Shown one piece after another: positions 22,520 through 36,316 of a DNA stretch of 64,000 nt. Source of the stretch: Hormiphora californensis (Eukaryota > Ctenophora > Tentaculata > Cydippida > Pleurobrachiidae); contig CM035358.1 in the NCBI GenBank assembly GCA_020137815.1, positions 1,545,033 to 1,609,032 on the forward strand, given 5' to 3'. Numbering within the stretch: the first letter of the stretch is position 1; each line of letters begins with the position of its first letter. The translations under genes were made by a program, and so were the position numbers. A model generated the notes under the pieces. It was not told the DNA's origin, searched no databases, and saw only the letters and a list, made by a program, of their open reading frames with translations.

Positions 22520-25500
22520 TTCCCCACAATTGGGTGTGATTGTGATTTGAGGCCCCCTTTTTTCCGATTCTTGGCCCCACCCCCCCAAAATAAGCTAACC
22601 AAATTATTTGGGGGCCCCATTTTTTAAATTAAATGTTTTATTTAAAAAAATTGAAAAAGGTTTTTTTGTTTTTTTTCCAATACCCTTCTGGGTCCTGTGG
22701 GGGGTAAAAACTGTTTAAAAAATTTTGGGTGAGACGGTGTTTATATAAAGGTTTAAAAAAACCCCAAATTTGTTTTTACATTTTAAAGAATTTAAAAGTT
22801 TTTAACTTTATCCAAAAAAAACAAAAGACCTTTTTCATACAACCAGTTTGGGTTTTTTAAAACCAAGCAAATCCCCGATGTTGGGAACTTTTCGGTTTGA
22901 AAAACCGGACAAACTTTTTAATTTTTAAAATTTAAAAAATTTTTTCAATCCAAAAAATTGAAAAAAAAAAGCCCCAGGGGAAAACAAGGGCAAAAAGTGC
23001 CTCTAAAAAAACAAAGGAAAGAAAAATCCGGGTAAAATTTTGCAAATTACTGAATTTTTCCTTTTAGAGATTTTTTCAAAAAATAATACAACTCTTTGAT
23101 AAGGGAATTTAAAATTTTTTAAAAAAAAGTTTGGGGGTAAAAAAAAGTTTTACGAAAATTAGACACTAATAAAACCCCAATTTTGGGCCCAAATGTACCA
23201 ACCCCAATAGAACCTTTGAAAATGAAAAAAGGGACCACTATTGGTGCGCGGCCCGTCCCCCACGGAAAGGAGGTTGTTTGGATATTTTGGGAAACCGGTT
23301 TTAAGTTCCCCAATCCCATCCCTTTAAAAAGTGTCTGAGCCATTGGGTGGGGTTTTGAAACCAATCACGATTTTTGACCAAAAAACATTTAAAAAAAAAG
23401 GACTTTTTTAAAGTGACAAAAAAGGAGGATCTGAACACAGCCCTTATATAAAAGGGGGGGTTTGAAACTTTTTTGTGGGGAAAGGGAGAATGGGTCCAAA
23501 ATTTGCACCCGGTTAACTTTAAGAATTTTTCTATCTTTTGTATTTATCTAATAGAGTCTTTTTTTTTAAAAATGTGAGAAGTTGCTAAAGGGCCTATAAA
23601 AAAGGTTGGGAAGTGATCACTTGACGAGATTTGCCCAATTAGAGACGGTTTTTTAAAGCATAAAAACGGTGAGAGAAAAGAAATATGAGAGGGGGAAAGC
23701 AGCCCTAACACCCTTTTTTTGCGGGGGTTTCCATAAAGATGTTACATTTTTTTTTTAAACGACTCAAATTTAGAAAAAACTAAAAAAAGTTTAAAAAACA
23801 TTGAAAGTTGACACTCCCAAATTTTGACGTTTCTCTGCCCAAACAAGAATTTTCAAACCCCCACCCCTTTTCTTTAAAAGGGGCTGTGTTCAGACCTTTT
23901 ATTGTCATTTTTAAAAAACGTTTTTTTTGACGTTTTTCGGTCAAAAATCTTTGTTTGGTTTCCAAAAACATAACCCAAAGGGCTACAGCCCATTTTTGGG
24001 AGGCATTAGTGAATTTAAAAAACCGGTTTAAAAAGATGATCCAAGCATCCTTCCGTGGGCCCGACCGCGAAACCAATGTGGTCCTGACAAAAAGCTTTTT
24101 TATTTGTGCATTTGTTCCCACTTTTAATTGATTTTTCCTTTTTTAAATTGTAAGTGCATTTAAATTAAATTATTTCCAAAATTTTTTACCCAAGAATGTC
24201 GTTCTGTTTAGATCACAAAAGCTGAGGGGGGCGGTTCCCGAAATTCAGGAAAGCCCTTTTTACCAGAGGGTTTTTGTAAAAACTTTTTAAAAAAAAGGGG
24301 AAAACTAATTTAATGGATAAAATTTTTTTACAGGTAAGGGGGACACAAAAAAAAACTTCTTTTGGTATTTTTTTTTTTAAAATTATGGGGATAATTTTTT
24401 TAAAACATTTTTTCCCTTTTAAAGCATTTATTTTTACTGAAAACTCTCTTTTTGATTTTGAAAAAAGGGGGGGGGCCCCATAATGCCATGTTTGGAAATT
24501 TCAATTTGGCCCTTTTCACTAAAGTACCCAAGAAAACCCCAAAGAGAACCCAAAACAGAAGTGGAGAAAACCTCCCCTTTCCCCCAGGGGTGGAGTTCAG
24601 GCTGCAGGGGAAAAATTAACTTTAGCATTGGTAATTTGCGAAATTTAAAAAAATTTAAAATGAGGGGGGGATTTTCGAATGGGGGGGTGCCAACTTCAAC
24701 AAAAAACTAGCCTTTTTCCCCATCAATATTTTTCAAAAAATTTTTATTTAAAAATGGAAACTAGAAGGTTTTTTGGTTGGGGTTGGGGGTTTTTTTCTTT
24801 TTTCTAAAAAGGGGAAGGTTTTGTTTTTTGGGGGGGACGACCCTTTTCCCAAAAACCCCCCCAAATGGGGGAAATTTGGGGTCCCCTCTTTCTTGGTTTT
24901 CCCAACCCCCCCAAAGGGGGGAACCAAAAAAAGGTTGGGGGGGGTGGGAGCTGGGGACATTTGGGTTTTTTGGGGGCTATTTTTGGTGGGAGAAAAACAG
25001 TCTACATAAACTGTGTAGAGGAGGGTCTTAGAGGTTATAGAGGGTTATAATAATGGGGGTGGGGTTTTTAAAATTTAGGGGGGGTTATGTCATTTCCCCA
25101 TTATTATCTTTCTGTGGGATAATGATTAGGTTTTACTAATCTATGATAAACCCGGGGGATTCAATGTTAAATTTTTCACAACTTTTTATACTTATTTCAG
25201 ATCTTTTCATCACTTTTATTTCACCAAAAATACTATTTGGAAGAAGAAGAAGCCCCTTTTTTCCCCTCTTCCTCCCCCCTCCCCCTTTTTCCCTCTCTCT
25301 CCTCTCAATTTTTCCCTCACTCTTTTCTCTCTCTCTCTCTTTTTCTCTCTCTTTTTCTCTCTTCTCTCTTCCCCTCTCCCCTTTTCCCCTTCTATCTGGC
25401 CTTTTTTCATCACATCCCCCTTTCTATACTAAATTTTTGGGAAAGGGAAATCCATTTTTGAGCGCTTTAAAGTTTACACACTCTATGCTCGCAGATAGGA

Positions 25501-25557
25501 GGAGTACCGGGGGGGGGGTAGAAATAACCTTTTCTACTGATGATGTGGGGACTCTCT

Positions 25558-25591
<34 letters not shown>

Positions 25592-27890
25592 TTCCCCTCC
25601 ATCTTTTTCTCTCTCCCCTCTTCTCTTGTCTCTTCTTTTCCCCCTCTCTCTATTCCCTTCCTTTTCTCTCCCTCCTTTTCTCTTACTCTATCTATCTCTC
25701 GATTTTTATCTTTATTTCCCTCCGGGTCTCCAAAACCCTTTTTCTCTTTTTAGTTCGTTTAAACAAAATTTTTCCCCAAACTCTTTCTTGTATACCGTTC
25801 GCGAACAGTTTCTTCGTTTTCAGTTTCTAAATTTTAGTTTCGAGTGTATTTTTAACAAAGCAACATTTTTTAACAAAAAAAGGGAAAAAAACTTTAACAA
25901 TCCCCAAAATTTCCGGCCCCAGGGCTTCTGAACTTGCTGGGGTGGAACCCAAAATCGAAGGGAGTAAGGAAAAAATCTCAGGAAAAAGGAATCAATACCC
26001 TTTCCCTTTCCCTTCGGGTTTTGCCCTGTCTTTTCCAGTAAACTATATTCTTGACAAAAAGCCCTTTCCCGTGAGAAAAAGGGTTTTTTAATTTTGTCCC
26101 TTTCTATAGTTTTAGCCGTTCTCAAATGGGTTTGAATCCATTCAATTCGCTCTCCCTTTAAAATTATTGCCCCCACAGGCCACTTATATCAATTTTTATC
26201 TCGGGATCTGTGCCCCCCCTTATGTTCTTACGTTTTTTCCCCCGATGGTTCCAAACCAAAACCCCGAGTTGCCAAAATCTACACGTTCGTGTACCAAAGG
26301 GGAAATCCCCTTTTCCCCTAGTGTGCGTTTCGGAAAACTTTCAAAAAAAAAAAATTCTTTCCCCTCTCCCTCCCCCCAATCCCCCAAATGAAAGCCCCCC
26401 ATTTTCCCCCCCAATTTTCCAATGCCCCCTCTACCCCCCCTTTTCAATTTTTCCCCAACCTCCAAGGTTCCTCCATTTTTCCCTCCTTCTCTCCTTTTTA
26501 TCCCCCTCTTCTCCATTTTTCTATTTTCTATTTCGCCCCCTCTCCGCCTTCTTTTTTTGCCACCCAGTTTTGGCTTCCCCTTGCCTTTGTTTAAAGTGCC
26601 TTTTTTTTTGCCTCAACAATTTTCCCGGAGCGTTGTTTTTGCTCCAACCCCCGGGGGGGAGAGGGGAAGGGGGGGAGAGGGAAAAAGGGGGGGAGGAGGG
26701 AAGGGGGGGAGGGGAAACTTTTCAGGAACCCCTGTTTCCGCGGGGGCTGGTGCCCCTTTTCGGGGAAATAAAGGGGGGCCCCTTTTTGGAGAAGAAAGGA
26801 AAGGGGGGTAAGGAAAGGAAAAACCCCCGGTGTAAGGGGGAAAGGCCCCTTTTTTACAAAGCCCCTGGCGTGACCGGCAGGGGAGCCGAAGAGAGCGAGA
26901 GGGAAAACCCCGGGGGGAGAGGGGAGTTTGGGGGAGGACCCCCCGAAGGGGAAAAGGTAGAGGGGCTTTTTTGTTGTTTTTATTTGGGGGTTTTTGGGGG
27001 GAATTTTGGGGTTTTTTTTTTTTTTTTCTCTTTTTTTTTCCCCCTTTTTTGGGAAGGCTTTGAGAAAAAGGGGGGCCCCAGGGGGGAATTGGGAATTTGG
27101 GGTCCTCCGGTAAATTGTTCCTAGGCCCTTGTTTGGGGGTGTTTCCCTTTTTTTGTTTTGTTTAATTTTTCCCCTTCCTTGCTTTTTTTTTTCTCTTCAT
27201 TACCCCTCTTTCTTTTTTTAAAAAATAAATTCCCTCTAACCTTCCCACCCGAAGAAAAACCCCCAAAAAGGCGGGGGGAAAAGGAGGGAACTTTTAATGA
27301 AATTTAAAAAATGGGGAATAAAGGGTTTAAATTTTTTTCTTTCTTTTAAGGAAAAAGATTTCTTTTTTCCCTTTGGTCTCCATTCTCCTTGTTTTCCCTC
27401 TTTCCATTTCTTTTTCCCCCCCCTTCCTTTTTAGAAAGGAAAGGGTTGGCCCAAAAAACCCCGGTCTGATTGGCCCATCACCCAAAAGTTTAGTTTTCCC
27501 CCCACCCCCCTTTTCTTTTCCCCTATTTTTTTAAGGCCCCCAACCTCTCGTTGATTCCTTTCCTGTGGTTTTCCCAATTTTTTCTTCCCCCACCCCAAAC
27601 AAAAACCACCCCTTAAACCCACAACAGCCACACAAAAACCCCCCTTTCTTTCCCCCCCGTTTTTTTGGCCCTTTTCTAAAACTCTTTCTTTTTAAAAAAT
27701 TTCCCTTTGGGTTCCCTTTTCAAAATTTTTCCTCTTTTCCCCCTTGGTTTTGGGTTTTAAAACCGGTTTTTTTTTAAGGCCCCCCCCTTTGGTTTTTTTC
27801 TGGGGCCCCCCCCCGGCCCCCCCCCTGGTTTTTTTTTTTTTCCCTTTTTTTATTTTTTTTCCTTTTTAAAATTTTTTGTTCCCAAACCAA
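21726..27890. other. low-quality, homopolymer-inflated sequence including a corrupted repeat copy
   Basis: From about 21,726 the text changes abruptly to inflated G, C, A and T runs. 22,010-24,130 is recognisably a corrupted copy of 20,220-21,720 plus the missing right palindrome arm: the same phrases appear in order with many indels. 24,130-27,890 has the same texture with CT-rich patches near 25,300 and 25,600. Normal sequence resumes near 27,890. Frames in this stretch (poly-Phe/Gly, poly-Lys/Pro) are artefacts. Confidence 0.75.
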
Positions 27891-28812
27891 ATATCCCCTT
27901 GATGCACTTTAGGAGTTTAGGCCAGAGAAATGCATTATTATCATTGAATACATTATCCAAAATTCTTATGTAGTTTTGAACAGAATTATAACTGGCGTGG
28001 TTTGTTACAGCTTCATTGTCATGATCATAATTAAACGTTTCATAATCAAATCATGATTCCAGAATGCGATATTAGCTTAGTTTTAGTTTGTACAATAGCC
28101 AATCTCTCCCTGGCTATCTTTGTCTAGCTTTAACCCATCTCTCTCTCTTCCTCTCACTTGGATACACTTTACATGTATATACACGGTCTATCTTCGACAC
28201 ACCTGCGTTACCTGCGTGTACTTTTACAGCTCTATCATTGTGGCTCACCCCTCATCTCTGGGCTAATAAGCGCCATCGAGTGTCTTAGAACAGCAGCTAT
28301 ACGACTTGTACTGCTCTCCCTCTCCCACTTGTTCGTCCAGTGTTGTCTTGTTCAGTCTCTCTCAGTGTGTATCATCTGGTACATCTACCCTTCTTAGACC
28401 TCCTTTTTGTTTTACCCTTTGTGGTCCAGCCTCTCGCTCCTCCTTTTAATTTCTCCCTACAGGCCTACATACCGTGTATATCAACTCCACACGACACTAC
28501 GGCGGGTATTATTCATCCAGGGAGAGAGGAGGGGAATATTCTGAAATATGAATTGGTGTGTGTATCTTTGTATGCCGTCTTTCTACTCCAGTACTAATAA
28601 TGAGTCTACCTAACTATGATGAGGGAGGTATTTTATTGGGGTCATGAGGAGAATGAGGTCGTAGTTTTATCAATGAATCAGCATCGGCAAGAAAAATGGA
28701 AGACTGTTAACTGGTTAAGAGAATGGAGGGAGCGAGTGAGAGAAAAAGGGTTATTGAGAAAGAGATTTGGAAAGAGTTGGAGAAATACTGCAATGAGAAA
28801 ACGCGAGAGAGA

Positions 28813-28886
<74 letters not shown>

Positions 28887-28908
28887 GCGAGAGAGAGAGA
28901 GAGAGAGA

Positions 28909-28946
<38 letters not shown>

Positions 28947-29717
28947 CAGAGAGAGACAGAGAGACAGAGAGAGACAGAGAAATTGAGTAAATAACTTTAG
29001 AGGATTGTTGAGGCGCATGCCATACAGATTACAGCAGCGTATGGCTGATAGAGTGTGTGTTAGAGGCCTCAATTCTCAACTTACCTTTGCTTGTTGTACT
29101 TTGCTTTATTCGTTTCGTCCTATATACTAGTACTATTCTTCGTTATCAGGTGTATTTATGTGGTATTTATTATAGTTCTTTAAGTAGCCCTCACTGACTA
29201 TTAAGTCGCCCCGTGCTCTTTTGTTGCACCAGCTCTACCTTTATTGTATAGTGTTGAAAATTGCAGTTCTCTTCTTTCGTTCTAATCTTGATCACTGTGT
29301 TTTGAGTTTAGCCTCTATCTCTATCTCTCTATCATTATCTCTCTCCATTATCTCTCTCCATCCCTCACTGCGGTATAATTCGTATAAAAGTGTAATCGAT
29401 TAAACTTTACTAGCTGCTGTTCTAGTAGTGGATATTATATTCAACTAAAGTATTGCTACAGTTGTCTGATTGCTACAGTTGTCTGATGCTTCTATATATT
29501 TAATTTTAATTCATCTGCTAGATCATGTCTTGTACATAATATCTGCATTTGATAGAGTCTCTCCACTGGTCACTGGCCACTTTTGTTTCAAACATCGAAT
29601 TATTATTATCCTCTGAACTACGTTGAATTATGGAAACATTTGACCTACATTTATAAAACTTCCATCCTAAATGTTCCTATAGCTCCCTGATATATATCGT
29701 CCTGTGGAGTTACCACA
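27891..29717. other. intergenic region upstream of the filamin gene
   Basis: No conserved coding exon recognised. Contains a GA microsatellite at 28,817-28,981. The filamin promoter is expected in the last few hundred bases but no convincing element is visible. Confidence 0.4.
28817..28981. repeat. (GA)n microsatellite with CAGA interruptions
   Basis: About 165 bp of GA units, the distal third interspersed with GACA. Confidence 0.95.
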
Positions 29718-32700
29718 ATGCACTCCTCACCTCGGATCCAGGCCCACACCTTCATACGATGGATGAACAACAAACTAGTAAAGGCCCACAAACCCCTTGT
29801 TAGGTCCCTTGTCCGGGACCTCCAGACCGCCCTGCCCCTTTTGGCCCTAGTGGAGGTATGCCACGGGGAGACCCTGCCATTCGAGTATCACGACCCCTGT
29901 GAGACAGAGGAGAAAAGGGCGGAAAACTGGGCACGACTAACGGAGTTTCTTGTCGCGGAGAAAGTGATTGATGAGGATATCGGTGAGAGAATTGTTGTTG
30001 TCTGATCTGAGAATTAGTAGGTGTCTGTTGGGGATCGGGAGCTTTTCGGGGGTTTTGGACCTGGTTGGGACTTGGGATAGTGATTAGTGGATATACATGT
30101 TTCGATACCACCATATTCCATGTTGTTGTCTTATATAACCGGCTGGAAAACAAAGAAAAACGGTAGTTATGTAACCGATGCCCGTGTTTGTAATCTGTTC
30201 GTCTCTGCCATTTAAAGTGGTAACTGAACTGGGTTCATTTCATCATCTTGTTCCTTTTCTGCATAACTCGAACTCAACTTACAGTGCAGCACTCAATTAA
30301 ATCTCGTTTTTACTTTTAAATATTTTCAGCTAACGACGACATTATGGCTGGAAATGTGAAGCTAATCCTGGGTCTAGTTTGGATGCTGATCCAGAAATAT
30401 CACATCCAGTCAGAGGACGCTAAACGGGCAATGCTCGACTGGATACAGGTAATTGAATACACTATCCACCATTTTAGTTATACATACTATTATTTACTGT
30501 AGAAGATCGTTAAGAATCTTTAAAACACAAGATCATTGAATGGCAGGTGGATAGAACCCACCCCTGGCTACCTGTGTGTTGTACCTGCCCAGTGCCCAGG
30601 GTGTGCTATTTTTTCAAATTACTAATTTAATTCAAAATTTCACTTGGTATCGGGTTAAATGAGCTCCTACGATCATTCTAAAACATTTTATCACAAAGTT
30701 TTGGCTCTACCATGGCCCAATTACGTTGGCACGAGCTATGCCCATATATGGGCATATTCATTTCAAAAAGTCTGTTTTAGGGCGTTATTTCGAACAAAAC
30801 AAACATATAAATCGTCTCGTGACAACTTATACAACTGTTACTTTCAGCTTGAGCCTTCAGATATCCACTTTATGAACAAAAATAAAAATTTTTCTCCCTT
30901 TTTATCTTGCTAATTTTACCAACTTGCAGAATCGTGGGGACGAATTTTAATTTTTTTTTAGTTTTTTCTTGGTGGAAAGCAAATTTCGGTTGTAATCGAC
31001 TAATTTTGGCCTGCGGAACACGATCCCGTTCATGAAAAAGCTCTCAAAATTTAAGAACATGTCCAAAATGAACATTTTTTGTCAAAAATGAACATTTTTT
31101 GTCAAAAATGAACATTTTAAGTTCAAAAATAAACTTTAGCATCATTTAATGATGCATATCAATTCCTGTCAGTTTCGAGGTGCTGAACACGATCCTGAAC
31201 ATAAAAAGTTAATATCAAGAACATGTCAAAAACTGGTGAAAACCACACATATTTCCCTGTTTTTACCATTTTTCGGTTAAAAACTACACTTTTTGAATCG
31301 CGATGCCAACGTAACTGACAAACACTATCTCGATTCTGTTTTGCTGATGTGATAGAGAATTGTCTATAGTTTCACATTAGCTAGATACTGAATGGCCTAG
31401 TCGAAAAAAATTTGAAATAGCACACCCTAGGCCCACTGCCCACTGAATAACACTGTGTTTATCTTTAGATAGTAGTACCGGATGCTAACGTTAAGAACTT
31501 CACGAATGACTGGAACGATGGTAGGGTGCTCTCAGCCCTTGTAGAGACATGTCTTCCTGGTGCTATCCCTGACTGGAAGGAGTTAGACCCAATGAATGCC
31601 GTGGAGAATATTACAGCTGCCATGCAGGTACATATTGATTGATTTGATTTAAGAATTTGGATATAAACAAATAATTTCCTCAGCTAGCAGAAGAAGAGCT
31701 ATCCATCCCAGCTCTCCTCGCGCCAGATGACATGGCTAATCCAGATGTAGATGAGCTATCCATCATGACCTATGTTGCCTGCTTCAACCCCCAGCTTCTA
31801 CAGAATCTTCTTTACTGGGTCCAGTCCAAACTACCTCACAGGTCAGTGGGATAGTTCACTCTGTGAGGGTTCGTGTATCAAACTGGGACATGTTCGATTT
31901 TATTGAGATAGCGAGTTCTTGAGATAATTCGCCAGTAATAATGAAACAAAACATGGAGTGACGTCTGTCTCGAGACAGTTTTAATGAGTTACCGGCAACA
32001 ATATATATCCCCACTTTACAGGAGTATTGAGAACCTGAACCTAGATTGGAGTAACGGTGTTAACCTGGCATTCCTAGTGGAATCCCTAGCACCGGGAACC
32101 TGGGAGAACCTGGACCTTGTCAGTCCTGATACAGGTACTGCAGTCGAACCCCAATTTACCGGGAGGTATTCGACCTTCTCTCATAGCGCCCCTGTTGTTA
32201 GGGAACATAACAAACATACATATCCCATGTTTGATGTTTCTGATAGTTACTGTCCCTGCGTTTCCCTAACGGACGTTTTTCTTACTCCAAATCCCTAGTT
32301 CTAATATAACAGCCTTAGTTGTTAGTTTATTTTGAAGCTTTGTCGAATGTTCTCTCTCTCTCTCTCTCTCGCATTCCCTCGCTCACATTCCATTAACTAG
32401 GTAGTAATATTATTCGAAAAATATTTTGGTGCTTCGCTTCCGTCCGGTTATTCACATTCAATTGAAATAAATATTGAAATCGACTACCCCACACATTACA
32501 CACTCAATAGCATAACATGTGTCAGCCATATCCTGATCTACTTAAATCTACATCGTGTCTTACTATTCCATGAATATTATAATCTAACCTCCCAATAGCC
32601 AGGAGCAATCTACAGACAGGACTAAAGCTAGCGTATGATGCCCTCGGAGTATTTCCTCGTGTCAAGATAGAGGAGGTAATGAGCCTGGAAGTCTCCGAAC

Positions 32701-35700
32701 TCCAGATGGCTACCTATCTCTGGCAGTTTAGGGTAAGTGAACTTCTATCAAATAGTTCAAATTAGTTCATGCTATGGTTTCTCATAAGATCAAGACAAAC
32801 TTTTAACAAATATCGAAGGTTTCCATCAATTTATTTGACCCCCCCCCCTCTTCTCAGAACTCCAAGGTAACCTCTGGGTACGCTGAGACAACGGCCCAAC
32901 TCTGTATGGCATCTGGTTTGGGATTAACCCGGGGTGTAGTTGGGGAACCCGCCCAGTTCAGTGTCCACACCGGTAATGCTGGTGTGGGAGAACTAGTTGT
33001 CAAGATCTCCAGCCCTACCAGCAGTCCTATCGTGGTAATTAATTAATTCTAGAATCATTGATTAGCTTTTATATCAATCAATTTAGATTGATGAATTCTA
33101 GGCTAATGACAACTTGTAAACAAACCCCGCCTCCCCTCAGCCGCTAGTGGAGGATCTTGGTTTGGGAGAACATGCTGTCAGCTATGTACCTAACCAAGTT
33201 GGAGACTACATAGTTTCTGTCATGTGGGCTGGGAACCACATCCCAGGATCCCCCTTTAAATCTGTTGCCCTGGGACCCCCGGATGCCACCAAGTGTGTGT
33301 TGAGTGGAGAGGGACTGCATGTTGCCCGGCCAGGATGGCCTGCTGAGTTCCTGGTCAATGCTCAGACAGCTGGTGTAGGACACCTTTCTGCTAATATTCA
33401 GGGTAAGTAGTCTTGTAGTGGAATGCACAATACCCAATAGCCCGTAATCCAAGATACTAAACCTCTATAATACTATCCGTTTCACCGCAATGTAGCTCTA
33501 AAAGTTATGTCTCATAGAATCTTAAAATGGATACTTTCCAATCTTTGTCAGTCTGTGTGATCTTGTAGGGGGATAATATATGCTATCCCGTTACAGTATA
33601 GAGTTACCAAAAGGAGCTATATTGGAGTCATTATTAGTGCAATGAATCTGGGGGAATGAAAGGGGAAATTAAACCAAGATCATTGAATCGTTGAAATATC
33701 ATTTTAATGACTTAGTGCCTATCGTGTAGCGTCATGGGTCTCGTGTTACATGGGATAGTCGCCATGAGTGTTACACTGAGTTCGTTACAACAATGTTACA
33801 TTTACACGGCCAGAGAAGCTAGTCCCTAATGTACCTACAACAGGTGTACAGCCTATAATAACGCTATCGAGCGAGTGAGGCATGCAGTTTCCCCCTTCCC
33901 AATAACTCACATTGTCCATACCCCTGTTGTCATAATCTCCCAATAATAACTCCCCTGTTGCCCTAATCTCCTAATAACTCCCCTGTTGTCCACTAGGTGC
34001 CCATACCAACCCCACTGTTGAGGTTGAAGAATACGCTGAGGGTAAATTCAGGGGAACATACAACGCTAAAGAATCTGGTAAGAGAGGGCTGTTATAGGTA
34101 GTTGTAGATCATGAAGATCTGAAAGATACTTCTCTCTCTGTTTTGTAGGGGGATTGGGGCTCTTTTCTATATGTTTGTGTGTTTGTTGCTGTGTTGGTGG
34201 CACCTCTCCAGGCCCCATGTCTGCCGACTGTAACCTTATTTCACACACAGATCTCTACACACTCTATCTGTGCTGTATCTTACAGACCATTCGCTAACTG
34301 ATTTATACACTATCATTCCCTGCCGTATTCATTGTATTCCAGTCCCAGTTTCATAAAATGTAGACTGTATTATAAGTTATAACTAGTGTTTATTATAACC
34401 GTGACTGTAATTTTGTCCCCTATCTGTCTTGTGAGAAAACAATCAGTATCATAACCTATAATAGTGCTAATGTTTACTCAATAGTAACCATGTCACCTGC
34501 CCCGCTAGGTGACCACGATCTATTTGTGTATTGGTCGAATGAGCCAGTTCCTGGTAGTCCCTTCCTGATCCACGTTGAGGACTCCCTACCTCCCAGCTCA
34601 ATGATCAAAACTACCGGAGGAAGGTTAGTAAAAGTATAATAAAGGGGGAATGTGGTCTGTAAATAGTGATTGGGAAGGGGAACTTATAAATGTGGAGAAA
34701 TTAACCGCGAAAGTCTATAATTTCACGTCCACCATTTATAGGCACCTTGCCGTTTGTCATGCTTAATATGACATCTAGCTGGAACATGTGTCTGATTTTA
34801 GAAAGCCCCGTCACACGCATTACAAGTGTTATATTACTTTGAGAGGGTATATCTCTGTCTGGCTCGCATACCTCCGTTATCGCTTGTGTGTTTCATATAA
34901 CAGTATATCGAACCATATTCTACCACTTGGGTATCATTGAACCGTTGTATATATTTTGTCCATATATCGAGTGTCTCAGAACCTGATCAGACTTGTTCTT
35001 ATTTTACTTGTTTAGTACATCATGATCTATGAGATAAGAACACACGGTGCTGATGGATCTCTTCTCGAGGTGACACAATGCTACTGCCCCTCCTCCCCTT
35101 CCTCCTGTTACAGCTCACCTTCTCCCCCGAAACTGGGGAGTAGGGAGCCAATACAGAGAGTGAGCAGGGATCAAACACAGAGAGACAGCAGGGAAACACA
35201 AAGAGACAGCAGGGAGCCACGGAGAGGGGCCAGGGAAAATCCAGAGTTGTTCCCGTCATCTCGAGTATTCCCCAAGACCACTGGCAGGTTCGTCTTAGTG
35301 ATCATCATAACATGCTAGTAGGTGTACAGTACTATACTCGTTATATATTCAACCTTTGCGGGTGGTTGGTGATATATGTGTATTAGATGGTGGTATATTT
35401 AGCATATGAACAACTGTAGGTCTTAGCTGCAGAGAAAGGAGTTATATTCGCTCAGTATATAGCTACACTTATCGTCTTAACCTATTAAAACGTTCTTTTT
35501 ATCACTCTCTCTCCATCTTTTTATCACGCTGTCTCTCTCCCACCATATCCCTCTATCTCTATTCGCATCTATTTCAGCTGCTGGAACGAATGACCTGAGA
35601 GCTCTCTTTTTTATTCACTTTACTTCTTCGGTCTAGTCTGCTACTCGACTATATTTCGCTTATAGTTAGAAGTACGTTCTCCATGCTTAGCAGTTCTTTC

Positions 35701-36285
35701 TCTTGATATTGTAGAGTAGTAGCTATACTTTCATTTGCTATGTCCGGAGAGTCGAGCAAGACAATCTTTCATGACTTAGTTGAATACGATCATGAACTGT
35801 CTGCTGTTCATGACTTGTTTCTATTAGATCTATAGCAGGTTGAAAGGTCTAACTACTCGTCTAATGGTCTGATTCTGTCTACAAAATACGTCTATTTCTA
35901 GTCTACTTCGTTCTTACTTTCCGACTTTTTATCTCAAAATCTTTTGATTTGTCTGATATTTAAAATCTACCGGATAGATAGCTTAAGTTGTTCATCGTCT
36001 GTTCTACCTGACTAGTAAATTTCTAAACTTCTAAACTTTCTAAACTTCTAAACTTTTTGTTGTTTTTGTCTCCACATGTCATGTTTTTGTCTCCACTTGT
36101 TGGTGGTTGGTAGCTTCATTCCAAGTCGTCTTTCTTGTTGTCTGTATGCTTGCGTCTGTCCTTGTCGTACTGTTAGTGTAAACTATATGTCAGCCAATCA
36201 GTTTTACTAATCCGCCCACGCAACCAACTCTCTCTTCTCTCTCTGCCTCTTTGTCTACTCTCTCTATCTCTCTGTCTACTCTCTA

Positions 36286-36316
<31 letters not shown>

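Noticed and set aside
22167-22620. Frames of poly-Phe/Gly and poly-Lys/Pro
   Set aside because: Products of A, C and G homopolymer runs in the low-quality region.
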